This document shows, piece by piece, positions 32,255 through 41,294 of a stretch of 64,000 nucleotides of DNA; position 1 is the first letter of the stretch, and each line of letters opens with the position of its first letter. This DNA is from Leptolyngbya sp. PCC 7375 (GTDB lineage Bacteria; Cyanobacteriota; Cyanobacteriia; Phormidesmidales; Phormidesmidaceae). The translations under genes and the position numbers were made by a program. The stretch is from contig NZ_JH993797.1 in assembly GCF_000316115.1 (NCBI RefSeq), forward strand, positions 5,194,486 to 5,258,485. The letters are read 5' to 3'. The notes under the pieces were generated by a model, which saw only the letters and a program-made list of their open reading frames with translations, had not been told where the DNA came from and ran no database searches.

Positions 32255-34782
32255 ACGACTTGTTCCTCTCGAATACCCTGCTCTTTTTCAATGAAACTTT
32301 GAACCCGTTGGCGATAGTCCTGTAGATGGGTATCTACCCAATCACGGTCGGCGCTATTGGCAAAGATATGGACCAGCGGGTCGCCAGCGTCAGGTAAAAT
32401 CAACACCCAGTTATCGCGAGTACGGTCAACTATTTTGACACCGTCCACCAGTTCAAGAGTATCAGCGGGATGACTCTCCACAAGATAACGCATCAGTGCT
32501 CCTTTGATAGTCCATGGGCAACGTAGAGTTTGTACTCGATGGGAAATTCTGGGTAAGTCACCCCAGATACGGCCCAAGGACTGTTCCTGGATAGTTAACA
32601 TTTCGATTAACTTGGCGATGCAGAACATGGCATCAAAACCAGGGTGGAGTTGAGGGAAGATAAAGCCCATGTCACCGCTGCCACCTAGAACAACATTGCT
32701 GCTGGCCTGACAAGCTTCCATGAGGGCAGTTGGGTTAGCTTTGGTGCGAACGACATGGCCACCATGGCGACGAGCAATTTGCTCAATGGCTCCAGAGGTA
32801 TGAACCGGTACAACTACTGTTCCCTGGGGATGGGCCGTCAGAATCATGTGGGTCATCAGGGCCGTTAACATTTCTCCGCGAATCGGTGAGCCCACTTCAT
32901 CCATCAGCACTAGCTGTTCGCCATTGGCCGCTACCTGTACCCCAACTGTAGCTTGTAGAGCCTGAACTACCTGCCCCAACTGGCCTAACATGTGTTCTCG
33001 CTCGGCCATGGAGGGGGCAGTTTGGCTCAGACTAGCGTTTAGCACAACGGCATCACAGCCAAATTTTCCTAGCAATCTCGGTAGGACGGCACCGGAAACC
33101 GCATAGGCATAGTCGATGACGACTTTAGAATTGCTGTGGCGAATAGAGCCTACATTCAGTCGTTTCTCGAATTCCCTGGTGTAGGTGTCTACTAGGTTGG
33201 CTGGATAGGAGACTTCGCCGATCTCATGGATTTGCGATCGCCGCAGATTTTCCTTGAAGTAAGCTCCTTCAATTTTCTTTTCCTTGCCTTTGGGAATGTC
33301 AATACCCTTCTTGTCAAAGAACTCAATCAAGATTTGGTCGGCTCGATCAGGATGCAGACGGACATGAATGCCACCAGCAACATCTAATGTTGGGAGGATA
33401 ACGCGAGCCACAGGAATGGCTGTTGCTTCTAGATTTTGGACATTGATACCCACAGACATCAGCCCAGCAATCAAAGAGCGGGAGACCATGCGGGCAATAC
33501 TGCGCTGGTCCCTGGAAACGGTGACATAGGACCCCGGTTTCAGGGTAGACCCATAGGCTGCCCCTAGTTTGACTGCAAACTCAGGGGTAATATCAATATT
33601 GGCCAGACCCGTCACACCGCGCTGACCAAAAAGATTTCGCTGGGCCGTATTGCCCCAAATTAAGTTGATATTGAGTGTGGCTCCAGACTCAATCCGCTTA
33701 CTGGGCCATACCCTGACCCCTGGACTGATTTGGGCCTCCTCTCCGACGGTGGAGAGAGCACCGACCACTGCACCTTCCAACACGTGGGCCCGTCGATCGG
33801 CCCGAGTGCCCCGGGCAATTACACAGGCTCGTAGATGGGTCTCATCACCGATGATGGCTCCATTCCAAATGATGGGGCGTTTAAGATCAGCATCACTGCC
33901 AACGGTGACATTGTCACCAATGACTGTGCCTGGTTCTAAGGTCACCCGAGCCCCAATGCGACAGTTGCGGCCAATCAAAACCGGTGGTTTGATCACAGCG
34001 GTGGGATCAATGTGGGTATTTGGACCTACATGTATACCGGGGGAAGATGCAGGATAGGCAAAATCTACCAATACTTTGCCATCAAGGGCATCATACTGAG
34101 CTTCTCGGTAGGCTTCGAGGTGGCCCACATCACACCAGTAGCCTTCGGCCACGTAGCCGTACATCGGCTCCCCCTTTTCCAGTAATAAAGGGAACAGATC
34201 CTTAGAGAAGTCCTTTTCTTGATTTTCAGGTAGGTAATCTAAGACTTCAGGCTCAAGAATATAGGTGCCAGTGTTGACTGTATCTGAGAAAATTTCACTG
34301 GTGGAGGGCTTTTCTAGAAAACGCTTGATGCGTCCTTCTTCATCTGTAATGACTACGCCAAATTCAATGGGGTTTGGCACTCGGGTTAAGACCAGGGTTG
34401 CTTTAGAGCCTTTTTCCTTATGAAATCGGATCGCTTCTTTAAGGTCAAAATCCGTAATACTGTCGCCGCTAATGACTAGAAATGTGTCATCCAAGAGTTC
34501 AGCAATATTCTTCACACATCCTGCGGTGCCCAAAGGCTGATCTTCCTCCACCGCATAAGTCATCTGTACACCAAAGTCGCGCCCATCCTGGAAATAGTCA
34601 CGCATCACATCGGGCAAGTAGTGCAACGTAGCGATGACTTCATTGATATCGTGTCGCTTTAGCAGATTGACAATATGTTCTGCAATTGGACGATTGAGCA
34701 CAGGAACCATGGGCTTTGGCAGGTCACAAGTTAGCGGTCGAAGTCGGGTTCCAGAACCACCAGCCATGAGTACTGCGCGCAT
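32251..34782 (-). CDS. Nucleotidyltransferase / left-handed beta-helix / phosphomannomutase-like fusion
   Basis: 843 residues. The N-terminal nucleotidyltransferase starts MRAVLMAGGSGTRLRPLTCD with LPKPMVPVLNRP, then ISGDSITDFDL and FLEKPS; it activates sugar-1-phosphate, commonly annotated mannose-1-phosphate guanylyltransferase. Hexapeptide repeats follow at about 250-375 (GIHVGPNTHIDPTAVIKPP, IGRNCRIGA). The C-terminal ~460 residues have the phosphohexomutase fold. However, the serine loop reads VTVSRDQRSIARM instead of TxSHNP, and the metal loop reads LVLMDEVGSPIRGEM instead of DGDxDR. The mutase half may therefore be non-catalytic or altered. The fusion is common in cyanobacteria. It is cotranscribed with ssb. 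Confidence 0.85.
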   Translation of the reverse strand: MRAVLMAGGSGTRLRPLTCDLPKPMVPVLNRPIAEHIVNLLKRHDINEVIATLHYLPDVMRDYFQDGRDFGVQMTYAVEEDQPLGTAGCVKNIAELLDDTFLVISGDSITDFDLKEAIRFHKEKGSKATLVLTRVPNPIEFGVVITDEEGRIKRFLEKPSTSEIFSDTVNTGTYILEPEVLDYLPENQEKDFSKDLFPLLLEKGEPMYGYVAEGYWCDVGHLEAYREAQYDALDGKVLVDFAYPASSPGIHVGPNTHIDPTAVIKPPVLIGRNCRIGARVTLEPGTVIGDNVTVGSDADLKRPIIWNGAIIGDETHLRACVIARGTRADRRAHVLEGAVVGALSTVGEEAQISPGVRVWPSKRIESGATLNINLIWGNTAQRNLFGQRGVTGLANIDITPEFAVKLGAAYGSTLKPGSYVTVSRDQRSIARMVSRSLIAGLMSVGINVQNLEATAIPVARVILPTLDVAGGIHVRLHPDRADQILIEFFDKKGIDIPKGKEKKIEGAYFKENLRRSQIHEIGEVSYPANLVDTYTREFEKRLNVGSIRHSNSKVVIDYAYAVSGAVLPRLLGKFGCDAVVLNASLSQTAPSMAEREHMLGQLGQVVQALQATVGVQVAANGEQLVLMDEVGSPIRGEMLTALMTHMILTAHPQGTVVVPVHTSGAIEQIARRHGGHVVRTKANPTALMEACQASSNVVLGGSGDMGFIFPQLHPGFDAMFCIAKLIEMLTIQEQSLGRIWGDLPRISHRVQTLRCPWTIKGALMRYLVESHPADTLELVDGVKIVDRTRDNWVLILPDAGDPLVHIFANSADRDWVDTHLQDYRQRVQSFIEKEQGIREEQVV

Positions 34783-35150
34783 AATTCCTCCTGTGGGTTA
34801 TGAGAATTCAAACAATTTTGATTGAGGGTTAGCTGTGAATAAACAACGACGCTAACCTTTGAAATACACTCAGACAATATGTGCTTTGAGTGATTACATT
34901 TCTTTTGCCGTGCTAGATGTATGCAGTGTCAATTGTACTTGTTTTGTTAAGCTCGACTTTATATTCATTAAGCAAGCCTTCAAAGTACCCAGTCTACTGC
35001 TATAAGGTGACGAGTATTGTGTTCCATGACCTATTGCCATTGACGGTCTATGACTATCAGCATTAATACCCTGCAGACAAAATTTCCAACGGCTATAACT
35101 ATAAGCCTGAGTGCACTGATTACTTTATTGACCATTGCGAGGATAAACCT
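34783..35150. other. Divergent spacer upstream of the nucleotidyltransferase gene
   Basis: 368 bp without a supported gene. It separates the minus-strand nucleotidyltransferase gene from the plus-strand small membrane protein. No convincing promoter or hairpin was seen. Confidence 0.4.
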
Positions 35151-35333
35151 ATGCCCACTTTGTTCGGACTATTGTTGTTAGGCGGTTATGGCTATGGCGC
35201 TTGGAAATTTTGGACCGGCTTTAATCGCACCAACTTCAGTAACGGCAAGCTGTATTTAACACTGCTTTGGCCTGTGTTTATCATTAGTGCCTCCTATCGT
35301 CAGAACTTTACCAAGGCACTGAAGGGGCGTTAG
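35151..35333 (+). CDS. Small membrane protein of unknown function
   Basis: 60 residues. The hydrophobic start MPTLFGLLLLGGYGYGAWKF and a second hydrophobic stretch, LYLTLLWPVFIISASYR, give one or two membrane helices, with a basic tail (TKALKGR). GAGG lies 9-12 bases before the ATG. It is followed 60 bases later by a methyltransferase gene on the same strand. Function unknown. Confidence 0.6.
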   Translation: MPTLFGLLLLGGYGYGAWKFWTGFNRTNFSNGKLYLTLLWPVFIISASYRQNFTKALKGR

Positions 35334-35392
35334 CAATTGACCGCCTGTAATTAATTCGATTATTCGATTATTAGTGAGAAGGATACCCAAGG

Positions 35393-36061
35393 ATGGTAGT
35401 TTCCCAGCTACAGGCAGTAGCTCAAAGGTTTGACCAAGAGTATGGAGGTAAATCATTTGAGCTACCGGATGAGGTCGAAGAGATGGCGGTATTTCGGGAG
35501 TGGGTGGCGGGTAGTTTAACCCCGCGTATTACCACTAAGTTTTGGGAAGTCGCCCGCCCTAAGAAAGGTCAACGCTGCTTAGACCTTGGCTGTGGCCTCA
35601 GTTTTTTAATTTATCCCTGGAAAGAGTGGAAAGCGGTTTTCGTTGGTCAAGAAATCAGCAAGGTTGCCCAGGCGGCCCTCAATCAACGGGGGCCTCAGCT
35701 GGACTCAAAATTATTTAAGGGTGTTCAATTAGCCCCAGCCCATAAGCTCGACTATGAACCAGCGACATTTGATTTGGTAATCGCGACTGGATTTAGTTGC
35801 TATTATCCATTGGACTACTGGGAACGGGTAATGACCGCTGTAAAGCCCTGCTTAAAGCCAGGGGGGAATTTTATTTTTGATGTCATTAACCCAGAAGAAG
35901 AATTAGCAGAAAATTGGGCTATTTTAGAAACCTATTTGGGCGCTGATGTTGAACTAGTGGATTTACCCCATTGGCGGGCGTTGATTAAACGTATGGGAGC
36001 TAAGGTCACGAAGCAGGTTGCAGGTGAGGTTTTCCACACCTACCGAGTGCAATGGCCCTAG
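35393..36061 (+). CDS. Class I SAM-dependent methyltransferase
   Basis: 222 residues. Motif I is RCLDLGCGLSFLIYPW, with VGQEISKVAQAAL after strand 2, FDLVIATGFSCYYPLDYW as motif II/post-II, and LKPGGNFIFDVINPEEEL as motif III. The N-terminus has a helical lead-in (VVSQLQAVAQRFDQEYGG). The substrate is unknown; similar genes occur widely in cyanobacteria. GAAGGA precedes the ATG. Confidence 0.78.
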   Translation: MVVSQLQAVAQRFDQEYGGKSFELPDEVEEMAVFREWVAGSLTPRITTKFWEVARPKKGQRCLDLGCGLSFLIYPWKEWKAVFVGQEISKVAQAALNQRGPQLDSKLFKGVQLAPAHKLDYEPATFDLVIATGFSCYYPLDYWERVMTAVKPCLKPGGNFIFDVINPEEELAENWAILETYLGADVELVDLPHWRALIKRMGAKVTKQVAGEVFHTYRVQWP

Positions 36062-36278
36062 GGGGAGTCATCAGGATGAGCAAAATACCCTTGACGGTTG
36101 TGGCGGAGATGCTATCTTGGTGTCTAAAATTTTGCGTTAGCAAGTTTGTTTGAAGACTTATAGTTAACCTTAAATATCTAGTTGCCAAGCGTGACTTTGA
36201 CCGCTATATTGCCTTGCATTCACTGGTGTTTTTTTGTCCTACTGCTCCTAACTATCGACTGTGTTGTCGATTGTGCTT

Positions 36279-37757
36279 ATGTCGCCTAGTCCCTCGCTAC
36301 CCTTTAATTCCCTTCCCGAGGGCAGCACCCTACCGGGCGGCACACCTGTTTTCGCACTCAAAGAACTGGTGGCTCGACTACAGCGTGAGCAGTACAAAAT
36401 CCAGGATTTGCTGAGTTCTTTGGGGTTTGCCCTGCGAAGCCTGAATAACATTAGTCAGTTTTTAGAGCTGATCCCGATGATTGCCAATCGGGTAACCGAT
36501 GCGACTGGTGGTGCTCTGGTATTGTTTCGTCCCAATGGTCAGCTACGCCTAGAGCGCCTTTATTGTCCGACTAACGACACCTGTCAGACTGTGCGTTATG
36601 CCTTGGAGTCGGCTACACGTCAGATTACGTCTTCTCTGGCAGTTTCGTCAGGGGGTAAAGGATCGGATGGCGAATCCGTGGCTCTGACCCATCAGGCAGC
36701 TCGTAATGCCATGGTGACTTTGGATCAGCAGCTAAATCACTTTCTGGCTCCAGAACTGAAACTATTTGGCACATCCATCATTGTTCAAAATGTTGAGCGT
36801 GGGCGTCTCTATGTATTTAGTGATGATGGCGACTATGCCTGGACAGAGACCCGGCAAAAGCTGGTTCGATTGGTGGCTGACCAGACAGCTGTAGCGATTG
36901 AAAATGATGAGTTGACCTTGGCTCTACGTAAAAAAGAGCGTTTGGATAGAGAACTAGAGCTAGGGGCGGAGATCCAAGAAAAATTGCTACCTCGCCAGTG
37001 CCCAATCATTGAGGGTGTGGATCTGGCCGCTCGCTGTCAAACAGCTCAAAAAGTTGGTGGAGACTACTACGATTTCATTCCAACTACCTACGACCAGTTA
37101 CGTAATCCAGCGACTCAATTATCGTCCGCCCAACCGTGGAGTATTGCCATTGGTGATGTGATGGGAAAGGGTGTGCCCGCAGGTTTGATTATGACCATGT
37201 TGCGGGGCATGTTGCGGGCAGAGGTGCTCAACGATCATTCCCCTGGGCAAATTCTGCAGAATCTCAACTGCGTTATGCACACCGATTTGGAGAGTTCAAA
37301 TCGGTTTGTGACGTTGTTTTATGCAGAATATGACCCCAGGACCCAGCTATTTTCCTATGGTAATGCAGCCCATAATCCACCACTGCTTTGGCAAGCGGCT
37401 AACAATACCATCAGTCGGTTAGATGCTGACGGTATGCTGCTGGGGTTGGATATTGATACCCGTTACCATGAGGGACAAATGCAGCTGTATCCAGGTGATG
37501 TGGTGATTTTTTATACGGACGGCTTTACCGATGCAGCTAATATTCGTGGTGAGCGATTTGATGAAGACAATTTGATCAAGGCTGTATGCTGGGCCTGTCG
37601 TAACTTAGAAAGCTCCCAAGAGATTTTGGACTATCTGTTCAATTTATTGCGTCACTTTATTGGTCCTGATCGTTCTAAGGATGACGATACGACGCTGGTG
37701 GTCATGAAGGTGACCCAACCTGCTGAGTTTCGGCAATTGTCTGCAATTGAAGAGTAG
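36279..37757 (+). CDS. GAF-domain PP2C-type (RsbU/SpoIIE) serine phosphatase
   Basis: 492 residues from the ATG at 36279; an upstream GTG at 36261 is less likely. A short N-terminal helix (KELVARLQREQYKIQDLLSS) leads into a GAF-like domain (about 50-215, ending LVADQTAVAIENDEL). The PP2C phosphatase follows from about 235: LGAEIQEKLLPRQCP, AARCQTAQKVGGDYYDF with metal Asp residues, IAIGDVMGKGVPAGLIMTML, FVTLFYAEYDP, NAAHNPPLL, DVVIFYTDGFTDAAN and DDDTTLVVM. All metal-binding aspartates are present. Such enzymes dephosphorylate anti-sigma antagonists in partner-switching pathways. No antagonist or kinase gene lies adjacent, so the target is unknown. Confidence 0.88.
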   Translation: MSPSPSLPFNSLPEGSTLPGGTPVFALKELVARLQREQYKIQDLLSSLGFALRSLNNISQFLELIPMIANRVTDATGGALVLFRPNGQLRLERLYCPTNDTCQTVRYALESATRQITSSLAVSSGGKGSDGESVALTHQAARNAMVTLDQQLNHFLAPELKLFGTSIIVQNVERGRLYVFSDDGDYAWTETRQKLVRLVADQTAVAIENDELTLALRKKERLDRELELGAEIQEKLLPRQCPIIEGVDLAARCQTAQKVGGDYYDFIPTTYDQLRNPATQLSSAQPWSIAIGDVMGKGVPAGLIMTMLRGMLRAEVLNDHSPGQILQNLNCVMHTDLESSNRFVTLFYAEYDPRTQLFSYGNAAHNPPLLWQAANNTISRLDADGMLLGLDIDTRYHEGQMQLYPGDVVIFYTDGFTDAANIRGERFDEDNLIKAVCWACRNLESSQEILDYLFNLLRHFIGPDRSKDDDTTLVVMKVTQPAEFRQLSAIEE

Positions 37758-37770
37758 GGGGTGGTCGATT

Positions 37771-37822
37771 ATTTCCGAAATTGTAAGGGTTTTCTGTGCA
37801 AAATCCCTACAATTCCGGAAAT
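37771..37822 (+). terminator. Long hairpin after the phosphatase gene
   Basis: 23-nt arms (37771-37793 and 37800-37822) pair except for one mismatch and one wobble, with a 6-nt loop. It begins 13 bases past the phosphatase stop. A GTG that would start the next frame at 37796 falls in the loop, which argues for a later start of that gene. Confidence 0.6.
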
Positions 37823-37897
37823 GGCTTGATGTTATCTAGGTGTAGTGCAATGATCGATTTGCCCGATTATTTATCTACCAAATTTTTAGTAAGCCCC

Positions 37898-38128
37898 ATG
37901 AAAATCGAGACATCCTCTGTTGCTTTTGGTGATTTCACACCTGTTACGCCAATTTTGGATCAGCCAGTTGCTGCCGTTACTATGCCTGTGATTGCTCAGC
38001 AGTTTGAGGATAATCTCTTTGAACGCTCTGGGGATATTCTAGGTAATTTTGTGGACTCAGGTCAGCTGTGGGCATTACTCATTGGCATGGTAGTGGGCTA
38101 TGTAATTCGAGGTATCACTACTTATTAA
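37898..38128 (+). CDS. Small single-pass membrane protein of unknown function
   Basis: 76 residues from the ATG at 37898 (MKIETSSVAFGDF). The frame is open from 37796, but that end lies in a hairpin. The middle is VTPILDQPVAAVTMPVIAQQ and the C-terminus has a hydrophobic helix (LWALLIGMVVGYVIRGITTY). The layout suggests a membrane-anchored small protein. I recall similar cyanobacterial proteins but no function. It lies upstream of argH on the same strand. Confidence 0.6.
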   Translation: MKIETSSVAFGDFTPVTPILDQPVAAVTMPVIAQQFEDNLFERSGDILGNFVDSGQLWALLIGMVVGYVIRGITTY

Positions 38129-38226
38129 GGTTAGGCACAGGTAATTTGATAGTCTCCTAGTGCGCTTTAGGGTAAGTTTAGGCGGTGCGCGTCGGCATCT
38201 TCATTATTGGCAGGAGTTTTCACGAT

Positions 38227-39618
38227 TTGAGTACATCATCTACCCCCTGGAGTCAGCGATTTGAGACGGGATTACATCCGGTTATTGCGGAATTTAATGC
38301 CAGCATTGGGTTTGATATTGCCCTGGTTGACTACGATCTGACCGGGTCCCAGGCCCATGCCAAGATGTTGGCTAAGGTTGGCATTATTTCTGATGCTGAA
38401 GGCCAGCAGTTGGTGGATGGTTTAGAGGCGATTCGTCAAGAATATCGTCAAGGGACGTTTACCCCTGGTGTGGACGAAGAAGATGTCCATTTTGCGGTAG
38501 AACGTCGGTTAACTGAACTGCTGGGGCCATTGGGCAAAAAGTTGCATACAGGACGCTCGCGGAATGATCAGGTGGGGACGGATATTCGGTTGTATTTGCG
38601 ATCGCACATCAAAACCATCCGCACCCTGATCCGAGACTTTCAAAAAGCCTTACTAGCCCATGCCTCAGTCCACGTAGACACCCTAATCCCTGGCTATACC
38701 CATTTACAGCGAGCTCAGCCCCTGAGTCTGGCCCATCACCTGCTTGCCTACGTAGAGATGGCCCAACGTGACTACGAGCGTTTAGGCGATGTGGCTAAAC
38801 GTGTTAATACCTCTCCGTTGGGAGCTGGAGCCTTGGCCGGGACCACCTTCCCCATCGATCGCCAGTACACCGCCGATCAGCTAGGATTTGAACGCATCTA
38901 TGCCAACAGTCTGGATGCCGTCAGCGATCGAGACTTTGCCATTGAGTTTGTCAATGCCGCTAGCCTGATCATGGTGCATTTATCACGTCTGGCCGAGGAG
39001 GTGATTTTTTGGGCATCAGAAGAATTTCGATTCGTCACCCTCACGGACAGTTGTTCCACCGGGTCGAGTATTATGCCTCAAAAGAAAAACCCCGATGTGC
39101 CGGAGCTGGTGCGAGGTAAGACAGGGCGGGTGTTTGGCCATTTGCAGGGCTTGTTGACCATGATGAAGGGGTTGCCTCTGGCCTACAACAAAGACTTGCA
39201 AGAAGATAAAGAAGCGCTGTTCGATACCGTGAGTACGGTGCAGGCCTGTCTGCAGTCTATGACGATTCTTCTGCATCAGGGACTGGAGTTTCAGCCGCAG
39301 CGATTGGCAGAAGCTGTGGCTAACGACTTCTCCAATGCCACCGATGTGGCTGATTATTTAGCCGCTAAGGGAGTACCCTTTCGGGATGCTTACAACCTTG
39401 TGGGTACAGTGGTCAAAACCTCGTTGGCGGCTGGCAAATTGCTTAAGGATCTGACTTTAGAAGAATGGCAGGCAATTAATCCCGCGTTTGCAGAGGATAT
39501 TTATGATGCGATCGCACCGCAGCAAGTTGTCGCAGCTCGGAATAGCCTGGGCGGAACCGGGTTTGAGCAGGTTCAACAAGCCTTGGTGATCGCCCAGAAA
39601 ATGGTTGAAACCCGCTAA
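38227..39618 (+). CDS. argH: Argininosuccinate lyase
   Basis: 463 residues. It splits argininosuccinate into arginine and fumarate, the last step of arginine synthesis. Motifs: SIGFDIALVDYDLTGSQAHA, HTGRSRNDQVGTDIRLYLR, LIPGYTHLQRAQPLSLAHHL, the fumarase-family signature GSSIMPQKKNPDVPELVRGK with the catalytic Ser, and YNKDLQEDKEALFDT. The TTG start at 38227 is preferred because AGGAG lies at 38212-38216; the longer GTG-started frame (38185) adds 14 unusual residues. Length agrees with the family (about 460). Confidence 0.95.
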   Translation: MSTSSTPWSQRFETGLHPVIAEFNASIGFDIALVDYDLTGSQAHAKMLAKVGIISDAEGQQLVDGLEAIRQEYRQGTFTPGVDEEDVHFAVERRLTELLGPLGKKLHTGRSRNDQVGTDIRLYLRSHIKTIRTLIRDFQKALLAHASVHVDTLIPGYTHLQRAQPLSLAHHLLAYVEMAQRDYERLGDVAKRVNTSPLGAGALAGTTFPIDRQYTADQLGFERIYANSLDAVSDRDFAIEFVNAASLIMVHLSRLAEEVIFWASEEFRFVTLTDSCSTGSSIMPQKKNPDVPELVRGKTGRVFGHLQGLLTMMKGLPLAYNKDLQEDKEALFDTVSTVQACLQSMTILLHQGLEFQPQRLAEAVANDFSNATDVADYLAAKGVPFRDAYNLVGTVVKTSLAAGKLLKDLTLEEWQAINPAFAEDIYDAIAPQQVVAARNSLGGTGFEQVQQALVIAQKMVETR

Positions 39619-39646
39619 TTAACAAGATGTAGAGGCGTTCCATCAA

Positions 39647-39690
39647 TTAATCTTGTAGAGGCGTTCCATGGAACGCCTCTACAAGATTAA
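39647..39690. repeat. Perfect 44-bp palindrome, likely a cyanobacterial interspersed repeat
   Basis: A 22-base arm beginning TTAATCTTGTAGAGGCGTTC is followed directly by its exact complement, with core GTTCCATGGAAC. A partial direct copy (agatgtagaggcgttccat) lies at 39625-39643. It lies between convergent argH and the ComFB gene and could also terminate both. Similar GTAGAG..TTCCATGGAA..CTCTAC palindromes are widespread in cyanobacterial intergenic DNA. Confidence 0.9.
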
Positions 39691-39694
39691 ATTT

Positions 39695-40423
39695 TCACCG
39701 ATATCGAGAATCATTCCAATCGTAGGTTGAGGTGGAAGGAGGCTTTGGCGTCTGATAGCCATAGTTCCGCTTAGGATGCCAGGATGTTTCACCATAGGTA
39801 CCTGGCCGCCAAACGGTCCCATGGTGATCCATATGATATGCATGTTCAGATGCATAGGCTGCTGCATACTCATCCGCATCGTGGGCAGCATCCGCATCGT
39901 GGGCAGCATCCACATCGTGGGCAGCCGTTGCTGCATAGGGCTTGGTAGGTAGAGGTGGTTCTGCTTCTCCAGTCACTGCTCCACGTCTGGCGGCACCAGC
40001 TCGCTTGCACTTACGCAACAGAGACTCCCAAGTTAAATTGGGTTGCCCCAGTGCGGCTCGAAACTGCTCTAACAAAGCTGCATTGGCTCCAGCAATCGCA
40101 GAGCGACGCACCAAAGGACGAGAGGCTCGTAGAGGATCTACCTGAACTGCCGCAATGGCTTGCCTAACAGCATTGTTAATCTCTTTTCGCAGTTCATATT
40201 TGGCCTTGTGATATTGAGCTTGCCAACCTTTCTCACTGACTGCATATAGAGACGGCAACCGATTTAAGGCATAGGTCTCAACCTCAATCGGTTTGACATA
40301 TTTAAGAACACGAGTTGGTAGCTGGCGTAGCTGCTGCTCAACCTCTTCTGCTACTAACAGTTCCATGACGTTAATGTATTCCCGTAAGGGAGGTGCTTTC
40401 ACATCAACCATGGCATTCGTCAC
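39695..40423 (-). CDS. ComFB-domain protein with His/Asp repeat tail
   Basis: 242 residues. Residues ~15-105 are a ComFB domain (NVMELLVAEEVEQQLRQLPT, VLKYVKPIEVETYALNRLPS, LYAVSEKGWQAQYHKAKYEL). ComFB proteins are linked to late competence in Bacillus, and cyanobacterial members have been reported as c-di-GMP receptors affecting pilus-related behaviour. A helical stretch follows (RRSAIAGANAALLEQFRAAL). The tail has tandem AAHDAD/AAHDVD units and an aromatic C-terminus (TYGETSWHPKRNYGYQ), probably disordered and possibly metal-binding. An alternative ATG lies 4 codons in. Confidence 0.82.
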   Translation of the reverse strand: MTNAMVDVKAPPLREYINVMELLVAEEVEQQLRQLPTRVLKYVKPIEVETYALNRLPSLYAVSEKGWQAQYHKAKYELRKEINNAVRQAIAAVQVDPLRASRPLVRRSAIAGANAALLEQFRAALGQPNLTWESLLRKCKRAGAARRGAVTGEAEPPLPTKPYAATAAHDVDAAHDADAAHDADEYAAAYASEHAYHMDHHGTVWRPGTYGETSWHPKRNYGYQTPKPPSTSTYDWNDSRYR

Positions 40424-41186
40424 CTACTTAACAACAATCCCGGCATAAGCCTCTTTCTCAGTTAGGTCGCTTGGACCTATGTAATGTTGAAGTCAATTTA
40501 AATAAACTTCGACATCTACTTTGGTGACACACAAGGGAGTGACACACAGGAAACGCTACAGGCATAAAAGAACATAGGCTTGTGTATAAACCGGTAATCC
40601 TTATGCGCAGAAGATAGATCCCAAACCACAACATGGTTTTCCGGATCCTCGTTCGCAAATCGGGACAACTGCTGATCTTCAGACCGTTGATGTTATCCGT
40701 TGCCGCTCGTAACTACGAAGCCTTATACGGGGGGTGTTACACCCTATTAGTATAACTACCCAATTGCCAAATTGTGCCCATTGAAACGAACAACTAATTT
40801 TCTGTGAAGACTGAAAAAATAGCAGGAAAACGCTTATTTATAGCCCAACGGACTGGACGTAACTTATTGACTTAAATATGAAGAATTGAGTCTTCTAGAA
40901 ACTCATTGTTTATTCAATTAAGTCAATATATTGACCATCTTAGCCACTAATACCCCGAATGGTATTGGGGGTGATCACCCTCCATAGCTTTTTATTAGCC
41001 CTGTTCACAGCGTCTGCATTTGGAGGCACCTTTGAATAGCCCTGATGTAATGAAAAGCCTATGAGAACTGCTAAAGGTCTGTAAGCTTCAGCCAAGCTTA
41101 GGTACCTGACTTAACTATGGGTAAAATTTAGAAACTTAATAAATAAACAAACTTTCTTGAAATAAGAATTTTATAGCTTGCTTTAC
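40424..41186. other. Long non-coding stretch
   Basis: About 760 bp with no supported gene. Short open frames here lack coding character. Small inverted repeats are present (AATACC/GGTATT near 40954-40971 and GGGTGT/ACACCC near 40733-40745). It may include the ComFB promoter. Nothing else is recognised. Confidence 0.4.
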
Positions 41187-41231
41187 TTAAAAATGCCCCA
41201 GGTAGTTGGTTGTAAAAACTACCTGGGGCAT
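41187..41231 (-). terminator. Intrinsic terminator of the SDR gene
   Basis: Perfect 15-bp stem (41193-41207 with 41217-41231, 9-nt loop), beginning ATGCCCCAGGTAGTT. On the minus strand it is followed by TTTTAAG, about 65 bases past the SDR stop. Confidence 0.85.
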
Positions 41232-41294
41232 GGGACAAAATACGTATAGATACGTATGCAAAAGGACAACGTGTTTGAGGCAAATATCAGCGAT

